Program-made: the position numbers and the translations under genes
The notes under the pieces: generated by a model
Databases searched by the model: none
What the model was told of the DNA's origin: nothing
What the model saw: only the letters and a program-made list of their open reading frames with translations
Shown: piece by piece, positions 49,070 to 60,706 of the stretch
Position numbering within the stretch: position 1 is the first letter of the stretch
Layout of the letters: every line of letters starts with the position of its first letter
NCBI GenBank assembly: GCA_004352715.1
Contig: SCFE01000109.1
Location: forward strand, 296,459 to 360,458
From: Hofstenia miamia
Taxonomy: Eukaryota; Xenacoelomorpha; Acoela
Direction: 5' to 3'
DNA: 64,000 nucleotides

Positions 49070-49480
49070 GTATGAAACATATTTTAAGGAAACTGTTCAA
49101 TATGTTCACCGTCCTGTGGCACTAGTTAATTTGTCTTGTACATTTCGACACATTGTAACTGAAGCTGTGTTAGCTTGACTAACAACTATTTGTTACAAAT
49201 CTTGGAAATTTTGGGGAGGGGGTTCTATAGATCTTGTCATTCCAATTAACAGAATATAAAACTCAGGAGTGCCATGATCAAATGAAAGTGAAGGCTACTC
49301 CCCAGGTTCTCTTCTCTCAATCCGCCTGTCTACAAATGTTGGTCACCAATTACAAAATGGGAAGATGCTCTATCCTGCATAAATGATAATCAACTAAACC
49401 TAGCCAGATAGCAACATTTTCGAAAGTTTCAGCCTTCCTGCCTTGCATCCACTAAGGATTTTCTTTTGCCTTAAAGGCAC
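49070..49480 (-). mobile_element. Possible DDE transposase C-terminal remnant
   Basis: The minus strand shows, across stops and frame changes, VLYSVNWNDKIYRTP (about 49254), MCRNVQDKL (about 49155) and DGEHIEQF (about 49110). This order is reminiscent of the end of Tc1/mariner-type transposases, which finish 'LDFYLWGxLK...GGHFEHL'. The evidence is weak and fragmentary. Confidence 0.3.
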
Positions 49481-50583
49481 AATTATGGCTGTTACCCTAA
49501 CCGCTTTTCTTAAGTTCCCATGTCACTGACAAAAATCAACTTAGATTTGAAGACTCTCGTTCTTAAGCCATTCACAAAATTGGAATCAGCTTCCTGAAAT
49601 ATATTTAGAAAATAGTCAGTTTGTAAGAGTGAGGCCCTTCATTGTTGCGCTATTACTAACGTGAGAAGAAATCCGCAACACTCATTGCGTGGGATTATCG
49701 CAACAAACCTTTAAAATTTCTTCTTCTTTATTTTCTTCAGTACGGTGAGATGTTGTTCTTAACAGATGATGAGCATTCACATCACGTGATATTAGTATGT
49801 GCATGAAACTGATAAATAGATATATGGAGAGAGAAACGATTTGTCTGTGTGTACACATGAAATGAATTTATTGTAAAAATAATGAAATGTGTATAAAATG
49901 AACTAATAGCCAATTTGAATGTTTGGCTCTATTGCAAGATTGTGGGAAATCACACATGCATTTCTTCAAATAAATATAATACTTTCAATTGTTAAGCAAA
50001 TATGCAGATTGACAATAATCAAAACAGTTGAATGAAAACATAGATAATGTGATATCTTTTCTTTTTGTGATAAGTATCTTATCACAGATATCTCAAATTT
50101 AGCATTAAGAAGTACAGTTGAAAATAATAAGAGAAAGCGGGAGAATGTTAATTCAATTTCCACATTGCCGCTAAGAAAGGTATCCTCAAATTAGCTATTT
50201 GCATTCATTGACAGATTACAACAAAGGAAACACTTTTCCCGCATGCAAAACAAATGGTGCTCAGATGCCTCTTGATATGTATTCATTCTTTTAATCTGAA
50301 AAGTCACTTTCGAAAATTCTATCTGTCAATTTAGTTTAAACTCTATTCTATTGATTCATTAATAACTCTGATATTTCCATCTATATTCCTTAAGCCACTA
50401 ATAAAAAAGGCAGCCTCATCTTCTGTTGTAACTGAAATAAAGTTTCAATTGTAGCATCTTTCATCTTGGACCTGATTGGAATAACATACTGAGAATAACT
50501 TGCGTATGTCTTGAATGAATTTCCAAATGCCATTCAAATTTTTTTATAACTAATTAAAACCAAATATTGGCAAACTTTTTCAT

Positions 50584-50890
50584 GAAAACTTCACCTTTGG
50601 TAAAATTAATAAAAGGTAGTTGAAATGACACTGCATTCATAAAAACATAACTTCAGTACGAACAAAGTTGACTTACTATTCTTAGGCATTCGTATGACCA
50701 TGCACTATTTAACTAAGCTAACAAATCAAAGATAATAATTGAAAACTTCACCTTTGGTAAAATTAATAAAAGGTAGTTGAAATGACACTGCATTCATAAA
50801 AACATAACTTCAGTACGAACAAAGTTGACTTACTATTCTTAGGCATTCGTATGACCATGCACTATTTAACTAACAAATCAAAGAAAATAA
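50584..50890. repeat. 157-bp tandem duplication
   Basis: 50584-50740 is repeated from 50741 to about 50890, with a 5-base deletion and a base change near the end of copy 2. Both start gaaaacttcacctttggtaa; a third partial start follows at about 50894. No N separates them, so this may be a true tandem duplication. Confidence 0.85.
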
Positions 50891-52197
50891 TTGAAAACTT
50901 ACCTTTGGTCTACTATAATTTGTGGTCAAAGCGAGCCCTACTTACTGATTGTGAAGAATTGTCTAAATCCGATACGCCCCATTTTTCAGGTTACAGATGC
51001 ACATTAAATTTAAGTTATTGCGATATTTAGTCATTTCAATTAATAAAAACACGCCTGTTGAGAAAACACACAAAAAAAACAGTTAAGATTAGTTGTTAGT
51101 TGTATTAGCTTTCGACTTCCTGACAACCTGACCATTAGAAGTTGTAAAAAATAGTGAATATTTTCAGGCTTCAGCCACAGCAATACATTCAGGATTTTCA
51201 AATTTCATAGAAACCTTAGAGAAACCTGGAAAAAACAGTTTGTTATTTAAAAAGCAAAATTCATCTCAACATACAAGTGCCGTTATGGAGAATTGAAAAT
51301 ATAGTTAATTAAACTATGAGAAAATTTAAGATATTTAAACTAAAAATTTCGCACCTCTTAAGTTTTAAAAAGTGGCAAAAAACTATTTGCTGTTTACAAT
51401 CCTTAGTGCATCATTTTATTGTTAAAGTTTTAGGAAATGGATTACAAAAATGTTCTACTTCACTAAAAAGAAACTAAGCTGCTAATGAGTTTCTATCTGG
51501 TAACAAAAAGGGGATACTTTAGAAAGCATAAGAAAAAATCAAAACTTTCTAAGGAGTTCGAATTTTATAGCATCTAAAAAAGAATCTTGGAAAAAATTGG
51601 AATAACAGAAATTTTCAAAAATTGTTCAAATATTTTGAAATTTAAATGGTTGGAGTTATGATAATTTTCGAAACGTAATCCCGAGCGATCGCTGAATCCA
51701 CTTTAGATTTGAGTCTGACAAGTCTAATTAGACTATCAATACTGAGAAGTAACAAGACTCCCTCTCATATTTAGTCTCTGTCCCAATGAATTTTGTCCAA
51801 GTGGTTGGCACTCAATATACTTCAAAAAGCTTGCGGTTTCTTTTAAATTTTCTTGATTTTTGGACCGATGAAAATAGTTGACTATCTTGTGGAAAAGGAA
51901 AATTCAAAAGCTCTTTAATAGTATCAACTTACGACAAATTTAGCAAATACGTAAAGGAAAGAGAAAATCTACTCATACTCTTTTGCATTAATAAGAATTC
52001 TTTTTATAAGCCTCACAAGGCTCCAAATATTTAAGAATCAAACTGATGCTTAAAGTATTAAGTTAGTTATTTCTGCAAATCAACTATACTAAGACACGGC
52101 CATCATTAATATTGAGATATTAGTAAAAATGGTAAAAAATTGTATGAAAATTTTGACCTTTTAAATAATGAAGTCTCTATTTGCCCTGCAGAAATAT

Positions 52198-52390
52198 AAG
52201 AATCATGTAAGAATATTTTAGGATAATATTGACTGAATCATCAAAAACCATGTATGAATATTTTGGGATCACATTGACTGAATCATTAAGAATCAATTAA
52301 GAATATTTGAGGATCATATTGACTGAATCATTAAGAATCATGTAAGAATATTTTAGGATTATATTAACTGAATTACTAAGAATCATATTA
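52198..52390. repeat. Minisatellite, 45-bp unit, four copies
   Basis: Four diverged 45-bp units start at 52198, 52243, 52288 and 52333, each with the core gaatatttt(a/g)ggat and attgactgaat. A partial fifth unit ends at 52390. Copies differ at several positions, so the array is old. Confidence 0.9.
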
Positions 52391-52692
52391 AGGCTTGGCT
52401 CGATTTGCGCAATTCCTATAAAAAAGAAAGAGTTTATAAAGTAAAGTTTGATCTTCATTTAACTTGGAGTCACATGTACAATTGCTTCATTTTTTGATAT
52501 TCGTGTTTTTTAAAACACCTTGAATAAATATATTTCAAACAGACATTCGAGTTTCTCAGCAAAATTGATCAACCATAGCTCTCAATATTGACAGGTAAAA
52601 GTAAAAAAATTGAGTTTTAATAAGTTATTATCTTATAATTTCGATAGAAGACATTGTGTTGTGAGTTTTGAACGAAAATAGATGTCGGCTAT

Positions 52693-52727
52693 CATAGACT
52701 TCTACTGCTTAATTGTAGAAGTCTATG
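52693..52727. repeat. Perfect 13-bp hairpin
   Basis: catagacttctac (52693-52705) and gtagaagtctatg (52715-52727) are perfect inverted copies around a 9-base loop. No transposon ends were recognised nearby. Confidence 0.85.
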
Positions 52728-55700
52728 CTGCTGTTTAAATAAAAGACATCCATGGATGAATTTAAAATAATTAATTGAAATTTACAAGCAAATGATGATT
52801 GAAGTTTTGAAATAGAAACCCATGTACACTCAAAATAAACATGTCTGTCAGTTGCATAGTTAATATTTATAGGATTAGTGAAAATGTGTTGTTTATTAAA
52901 CCGACTATTAAATCAACATTTATTTATAGAAATAGCAGCGGTTCACGTGATGTCAAAGAACCAATAGGACTTTGACGTCTCGTCCTAATTGTACTTTCCG
53001 ATGTTATAGAAAAACATTGAAGCAAAATAAGTTATTTTTTCAAATTATACGCGAATTCATTATTTCAGAGCCTTTGCGAATTTATTTTCGAAGTAAAGAA
53101 AAGGTTTCCTACTTATATATCAATTGAGAAAACTCAATAAACTAAACTACTAATGTTATTGGGCTGTTGGAAATAATCGGATTTTTGTGTAAAATGAAGC
53201 ATAACTGAGTAAATAGAAATAGTTTTACTGCTGTTATAAAATGCAATGATACGTTTCTTACATCGTGGAAATATCGTGTAATGATTGAAAATCATGAAAA
53301 TTTAAAAATAACTTCTGGCGATCAGTGATCGCAAGCAAAAATTCCATATTTGTCAATATTTAAATCGCAACGTTGAAATCCGTTATGTACATTTGATGTA
53401 TCAGTATGGAGACTGGTTGCCTGCTGTGACACGTTATATAAATCGGCTCCCGAAAACGCTCAATTGGATTTGATGGAAGATAGTAATTTAGAATTGTATA
53501 AATCTGCTTTCGATTAAAATATAATTGATAATTGAAGAATAATATTGGATAAATAGAAGTATAGCACTGGTTATACGCTAAAACCTTAATTAATTTCCAG
53601 CAATGTTATGATTTCATTTGAATATAATTTGATACATTAGGTATACACGACCTAATCTTTTCCATAATTCGTAATAAAAAGTAATAAATTTATATTAATC
53701 AAGAAAAGTAGGTACAGAATCCGTTCTTCAACATTTAGAGATTTCCTATAGCCTGCAATTAAACCATTATACATGTAGTTATGTTTTAATTAAGTCTCCT
53801 TCTCTCTTACACAATGAAGGCTAATAATTGATTTATAGATGAATCCGAAAATCGATGGCGACCTTCGGTAGAAACAAATTTCGTAGTCTCCAAAATATTC
53901 TTATGAAGTTTTCGAATTTCGTCACTGAACAAGATGTATCATGAATTGCCAAAAGCTTTATAACAAGGTGATAAGACAATGACTTTTGTCACTTTGTATC
54001 TTTGATCCCATAGAGCGTCAACATTCGTACTTGTGTGTTCTGCCACAAAATAGGCAACAATATAGGCACTCATTGTAGAAGTCTTGTATGACAAGCTGTT
54101 ATGGTTTTGTAAAAGAATCGAAATACCGCATCTCAATTTGTGTTTATTTTTGGTTATTGCAAATATAATTTAAATGCGCTTTGATCAGTTAAAAGTTAAT
54201 GAAATATGTCGAAATTTTTCCATTAGAACCCTTAACAAACGGAATAGAAATTCATCTGCAGATTGCTTCCATATATAGAAACGAAGGTTGTCAAACCAGT
54301 AAATGGGTGGAATGTGTAAATTACTTTGAATCACTACATAATACATAGCATTCTAAAGCTAAGTTAAAATCTACTAGTTAATACTCTGTGGCATATTTTA
54401 TGGTAAATATCTATGGCCTAGCAATTAATTATAGTTTTATGAGAGCATACAAAATGAGTATCTTATCAAAAAAACCATAGAGTCAAAAACAGATATCTCG
54501 TAATGAGAGAAATAATGGGAAAATTGAATACTGCATAAGACTTACATATTAACAATAGTCTCTCCAGAGTATTGAAATTTTCTGCAATTGTCAGAAATAT
54601 TTTGATAGACACCTCTGCCCGACAGCTTTAAGCATTTCGTTTTCGAACATCAATCTGGTAATATGGATTAAAGGTCCTTCAAAAATTTATTGATAGTGGT
54701 ATGTATAGTTGCAATTATTAACAGAATTAAATTTATTAGCGCCACAATGGAATTACAAGTAGCCGAGATTTCAATTACATTAATTCTTGCTTTTCGGATA
54801 ATTAAATATTAAACATGTATGCAGAAGACAAGGATTTTTATGAGGATAAAGTTTTACTATTCTACTATTTGAAACCCGCTTTTCAAACCAGGTTAGAGAA
54901 TAATTTTCTAAGGCCTGAAATTATGATCAGACGATAAAAATTAATGATTGTTTGAATTGTATCTCAAACATTTCAGACGATGCGTCTGACAAATTTCACT
55001 AACATAAGATGAGCCAAAGTAAACAAAATTTCTAGGTTATGCACATTTGAGTGAACAAACGATAAAATGCATTCAAATGTTATTGAAAACTTCTTTAATT
55101 TAAGAAATCCATTTAAGAAAGAGGAAACTCATTTGAGGGGAATTTTCACCATTGTTCATTTGAGGAAGTACTGGTGACGAGCACAGTAGTAGAGGAATGG
55201 TCTATTCTGACATAAAACGGCGTTATCGACCAGTTAATATAAAAATCATTGGAACTATGGATTTTAGTAAAATAAAATCTAATTAATTTACAAAGACGAG
55301 AATCGAATAGAAAGGTGAAACTCATTCAATCTCAATTGCCTTGGAAAAAAATTTCTAAATCGGAAACATACTTTTGTAAGAAATGATGATTTTGAGCACA
55401 ACCAAATTTAGCAAAATATGTTGCTATTCTTATGACAAAATTTAAAAAATGTTATATTAATTAATTATTGATTATAATTTCTGCATGTTGTATAAAGACA
55501 TTTAAATTATTTGCCTGTCTCCATGCCATAGAAAGCATCGATTTATGACCCATGCATAACTTAATGCTGCATGGGGAAATTGGGAGCGAACATTTAATTA
55601 ATAAAGAAAAATTGTGAATTTTATATTTTGAAAAAACAAAAGTACCCGTCTCGAATAAATCATATTGAAGAAAATATAACAATCCTTTTTTTACAAATAT

Positions 55701-56559
55701 TCTTTAAATAGTTAATACTTAAAACCTTTTGAAATTTAGTTATTATACAACACTGAATTTTACAATAGTGCTGACGTTTGCCGCACATTCTCTTACTAGT
55801 TCAAACCAGGTGGCATAACCGCATAAATGAACTATTGAAATGTTAAATATAAATCACCTTTTAGTTAACATTAAAATATTTATTCCGTTGATTAAAAAAC
55901 TTCAGCGATAATCAATAAATAATATATTTTAGTCTGAAATATCTACAGAAGGCTTGTAAATCTTTTCGAAAAAAAATAATTTTACAGACACGCTTCCTAA
56001 CACATGTAATTTTTTATAAGATTGTGCAAAGAAATACTCTAGGTATGGAAAATCACCCTACCCTACATGACGAAAATTTGAAAAAAATTATGACTTCCTA
56101 AAACTTAGTTACCACAGTACAAGATATTTCGAGTGCTTTAAAGAATAATTTGTGCCAATGATCATTTAGCAAAGAGGTGAACATTTTCGTTACCCTGCAG
56201 GACAATAATAACTCAATAATATAAATTTTTTAAGACTTCTTTTCATAACTAGGAAGCAAACAGAACTAAGCATGTGAATGAGAATAAGATTTATGGCTAG
56301 ATGGTGTCTTTTTATTAGTTATACTAACGAGTTCAAATCCATTGGTAAATTAAATATCGACTTGACTTTACCAAAATATGTTTATCAAAGCCATAATAAA
56401 AATCCAAAAAATTAAACGAACTCTGACAAAAACCTTAGGATTTTTTATTTGGCAACAAGCAAATCCTATTTATTTTGCATAAATTAGAAACAAGGGTAAG
56501 GTAGGTGCTGGTGAATGTAGGTTTTCTGTGCCCTACCACAAGCTCATTATGCATGTAGT

Positions 56560-57295
56560 GAATTTTCCACTGGCCCTCGGATTGAGCAATGGAATATATA
56601 AGGGTTCTTGACAGCATAGGTATGGACTAAGAATGTTCAAATATATTTCTTCGGAGGAAGCTCTCTCCTTCTCGACGGTATCTTTGGCGCAACTGCATCG
56701 ATATCCTGTAGCGGGAAAGCTTTTCTTCATCCTTGAGGCGATGAGGAACCCATCGAGCCGTTACCTTCCTTTTGCCAAGATTGTCTGTAAGAATCTTGTA
56801 AACGGACCCGTGACTGATGCCGATCTCAGTGGCAATTTCATCGCAAGTTATCCGCCTGTCCTCCTCCAAGAGTTCTTGGACTCGTTCTTCGTGTTCTTGG
56901 TCAGTAACAGAAACCGGTCGACCACTGCGCTCTTTGTCTTCGATGCTCATGTCACCATCTCGAAACCTCTGAAACCATCGAGTAACAGTCGAACGATCGA
57001 CAGCCTCCTCCTTGCAAGCTTCTACCAATGCAGCATGAATTTCCAATTGTCGTTTATTTCGCATAAACTCGATCTTCACATAGGTGTGTTGCTCCTGACG
57101 AGAGAACATTTTCGATTGATTATGACCTGCAAACAGAGAATAGAATGGATAGAAAATTAAGCAAATATTAAGTATACAGGGATAGAAGTTGTTCCAAGAA
57201 ACAAATACTTACATACTATGACATGATGGTACATGAAAACCATATAAAACCTTGTACATGAAAAAATGTGCAAGACTTATTGACTAACCCTCGTA
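56560..57295 (-). mobile_element. Truncated mariner transposon
   Basis: The terminus at 57265-57295 reads, reversed, tacgagggttagtcaataag and is followed by TA, the mariner end and target site. The transposase start lies 186 bp inside. The other terminus is not found below 56560, so the element is cut off before the catalytic domain. The block 56799-57872 containing most of it recurs at 57874-58947, probably as an assembly duplicate. Confidence 0.75.
56627..57109 (-). pseudogene. mariner transposase, N-terminal DNA-binding part
   Basis: 160 codons from ATG. They cover the paired helix-turn-helix region of SETMAR-like mariner transposases: RSTVTRWFQRFRDGD, the linker ERSGRPVSV, then GISHGSVYKILTDNLG and VTARWVPHRLKDEEK. 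Full proteins are about 345 residues; here the frame ends at EHS-stop just after EGESFLRR. There the family continues with the first catalytic Asp (usually '...GDETW'). A weak shifted-frame continuation (QSEGQWKIH) may follow. It is not functional. Confidence 0.85.
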
Positions 57296-57873
57296 TATTA
57301 AAAATAATTATAAATTTTTATCTAATTATAAATTAAAATCAATGTTGAGCCATAGATATATCTAAATTGTTATATATTTTTGAATATGTTTAATAGATGC
57401 ATGTGCTAAATAGCATGTATGTGTTATGTATCACACAGATAATTCATAAAAATCAATAATACAATTGAAATAAACACTTTAAAATACAGTTTTACTTCTA
57501 CAGGGTTTGCATACCCATATACCCTTGTCTACTCGTTATATGCGCAACACTAGATTTTACTAAATCCACAGTTGAAAACTGGAATACTTGAGACATTTAT
57601 AAGTTCACACGATAACTCACAATTTGAAAAGAATGCAATTTCAAAAAATTAGCACAACTTATTATAAAGTAATATTTATTCAAAATGAGTTGTCACTCAC
57701 ATGTCAAATCACTAACAGCTTGAATATTCAGTACTGGCATTTAATTGGCAATATTAAGCAAATCTCGCTGACTTCCTCAGAAACAATGGCTCTTTAAGAT
57801 AAAATATAAAAATTCCAGTTTTAGAGCTAAAGTTATCAAAGTTATCAGTAATATATTTCAAATATCTTTGCTN

Positions 57874-58947
57874 TAAACGGACCCGTGACTGATGCCGATC
57901 TCAGTGGCAATTTCATCGCAAGTTATCCGCCTGTCCTCCTCCAAGAGTTCTTGGACTCGTTCTTCGTGTTCTTGGTCAGTAACAGAAACCGGTCGACCAC
58001 TGCGCTCTTTGTCTTCGATGCTCATGTCACCATCTCGAAACCTCTGAAACCATCGAGTAACAGTCGAACGATCGACAGCCTCCTCCTTGCAAGCTTCTAC
58101 CAATGCAGCATGAATTTCCAATTGTCATTTATTTCGCATAAACTCGATCTTCACATAGGTGTGTTGCTCCTGACGAGAGAACATTTTCGATTGATTATGA
58201 CCTGCAAACAGAGAATAGAATGGATAGAAAATTAAGCAAATATTAAGTATACAGGGATAGAAGTTGTTCCAAGAAACAAATACTTACATACTATGACATG
58301 ATGGTACATGAAAACCATATAAAACCTTGTACATGAAAAAATGTGCAAGACTTATTGACTAACCCTCGTATATTAAAAATAATTATAAATTTTTATCTAA
58401 TTATAAATTAAAATCAATGTTGAGCCATAGATATATCTAAATTGTTATATATTTTTGAATATGTTTAATAGATGCATGTGCTAAATAGCATGTATGTGTT
58501 ATGTATCACACAGATAATTCATAAAAATCAATAATACAATTGAAATAAACCCTTTAAAATACAGTTTTACTTCTACAGGGTTTGCATACCCATATACCCT
58601 TGTCTACTCGTTATATGCGCAACACTAGATTTTACTAAATCCACAGTTGAAAACTGGAATACTTGAGACATTTATAAGTTCACACGATAACTCACAATTT
58701 GAAAAGAATGCAATTTCAAAAAATTAGCACAACTTATTATAAAGTAATATTTATTCAAAATGAGTTGTCACTCACATGTCAAATCACTAACAGCTTGAAT
58801 ATTCAGTACTGGCATTTAATTGGCAATATTAAGCAAATCTCGCTGACTTCCTCAGAAACAATGGCTCTTTAAGATAAAATATAAAAATTCCAGTTTTAGA
58901 GCTAAAGTTATCAAAGTTATCAGTAATATATTTCAAATATCTTTGCT
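57874..58947. repeat. 1074-bp block, copy 2 of 56799-57872 (likely assembly duplication)
   Basis: Direct repeat of equal length separated by the single N at 57873. It differs by isolated substitutions (for example ttgtcattta for ttgtcgttta). It holds a second, cut-off copy of the mariner transposase N-terminus (57874-58121, minus) and of the mariner end near 58369. Confidence 0.9.
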
Positions 58948-60533
58948 TATTAATTTTGTCTGTTTTTAATGAAAGCGCGGTAAATTTTATGTTTTCATAA
59001 CAAATAACTAGCATAATATTATTGAAACTATGACAGTTCTTATCGAAATGCGCTTGTTAAAAATATACGAATATTTTCTTGCTTTATTCCGAAATTGAAG
59101 CTGAAATAGGATTTGCCTAACAAGACCTGTTTATGTAACACAAATATTTCCAAGTTATTTTTAACAATTAATTAGCATAAATTTTGGAAGTATATATGAC
59201 AAAGGGTTAAACCCATAGACCGGTTAACTTTCCATTTGAGAGGACAAAATTTCACTGGAAAGTTACGAATTATTAGCAAAAAAAGTACAAAGTTGCAAAA
59301 GTTTGCTTTAGACTATGTATAAAGAATATTTTTAACCTATATTAATGATTTAAAACTAGAACTTTAGTTATCAACATTTTTAAATGAACGCATACATGCA
59401 TTTGGTTTTAGTGAACGAATACTTAAAACAAAAGTTACTTTAGGTTATCTTTAACTTTAGCTAAAATATGTAAACTAAACGTTTTGAACGTATACATGAA
59501 AGTTGCAATGGATCAAAAGTCAGCATCATTAAATTATCTGAATCTAAAAGCTTAACGGTTATTGGTCCAATGAAATCGACTGGACTCCAATCAGATTTTT
59601 AACTCTTCTCCACACTTATGTGTTGCGTGACACTCAGTGACTTTTTTAGATGGACTAAACACTATCACATGCTGGTATAAAAATTAATCACTATCATTAT
59701 TATATTTTATTGATTCAACTGTTCTTCATATGGTAAGTGTTAAAAATTATCAAATTACAAAATATCCAATACAAAGAATTTTTACATGTGCAACATTGGG
59801 TATTTCATTTTCAATTTGCTTCCTTCATTGTTCTGTTTTTGGTGCTTGTGTTTGATTAAAAAGAGCTCGAACTAAGGATGCAGATGAAAACCAGTTATCG
59901 CATGTCAAATGACAGCTGAAATTGACAAATTGTTCTATTTGCCAAATGGTGTTTCTATGTCTAACAGTACAGTATTGTAGGAATTCCTAAATTGAATTAG
60001 CATTATTTTATAATTTGCATGTATCAACCCATTATAAACAATGAAATTACTAGCATCTGTTATGCACGAAATTTTCACTACAAATTTTGTTATTTATTGT
60101 TTAATGCGCATATGGTACTCAAGAAAATGCTCATCAAGTTGGAAACTGTCCACTAATTACTTAATACACTAGTTGGAAACAAAACATTTCAATCAGGAAG
60201 CCTTAGTGGTGAAAATTGGGCGGTTTTTCTTTTTTCTTCAGGCGCATTCACAATCGTCAACTGATATCAAACCTGCGGTTTGATTAATATTACTATCATT
60301 ATTTGGCTGAAGTACTGCTGAGTGGAAACTCATAGAAATCGTTTTACTATGGACATCGCTGAGTTACTTTTGAAAGGCTGCACTCCATGTCAAAATCAGA
60401 AGGCTCCTCTATCTCATAAATACTTGCGAAGAAATCTTTAGGCCTCGCTACCAAATCAGGTTTTGCGAATGGCGTGTCTCAGCGTTACCTGGTGAGTACA
60501 TACTTAATTAATTGCGCAGAAGATCCTGATCAA

Positions 60534-60706
60534 ATGACCAGCGTTGTTGACTTCCAGCGACTGCTGAAAGCCCGCGAAGAACGCATCGAATCTCTTGTAT
60601 TCCAACTTAACCGCCGTGATGAACTAATAGAACAGTTAAATAGTAAATTGGATCAGTATCAGTCCATTCTACAGTTGCCTCGTATCACAAAAAGTACAGA
60701 AAAAAG
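60534..60706 (+). CDS. PRKG1: cGMP-dependent protein kinase type I, first coding exon
   Basis: This exon encodes the first 57 residues of a PKG, the cytosolic Ser/Thr kinase activated by cGMP. MTSVVDFQRLLKAREERI aligns with vertebrate PKG I-alpha 'MSELEEDFAKILMLKEERI'. The heptad-spaced Leu/Ile residues through LNRRDELIEQLNSKLDQY form the dimerising leucine zipper, and QSILQLP matches 'QSVLPVP'. The start is taken at the ATG at 60534 (A at -3) because it lies where PKG I-alpha starts. The frame is open upstream to 60420 but has no other ATG. The exon ends before GTGTGT at 60707 in phase 2, just ahead of the autoinhibitory segment. No further PKG exon was found before 64000. As a first exon it may be isoform-specific. 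Confidence 0.82.

Larger units (their letters stand above)
41807..60533. other. Region between calsyntenin and PKG coding parts
   Basis: The two genes diverge here, so their first exons and promoters, or a long calsyntenin first intron, should lie in this region. Apart from the repeats and transposons listed separately I found no exon with recognisable homology. A signal-peptide-like ORF at 49966-50163 (minus) does not fit the required splice phase. A plus-strand ORF at 44501-44755 has no family I know. Confidence 0.5.

Noticed and set aside
49966-50163. Minus-strand ORF starting MEIELTFSRFLLLFSTVLL, looks like a signal peptide for calsyntenin
   Set aside because: Available donors leave phase 0, whereas the first recognised calsyntenin exon needs phase 1; joining them gives an immediate stop.
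56633-57160. 175-codon plus-strand ORF
   Set aside because: Antisense shadow of the mariner transposase; no family resemblance of its own.
57874-58121. Second mariner insertion
   Set aside because: It lies in a block that duplicates 56799-57872 around a single N, most likely an assembly artefact.
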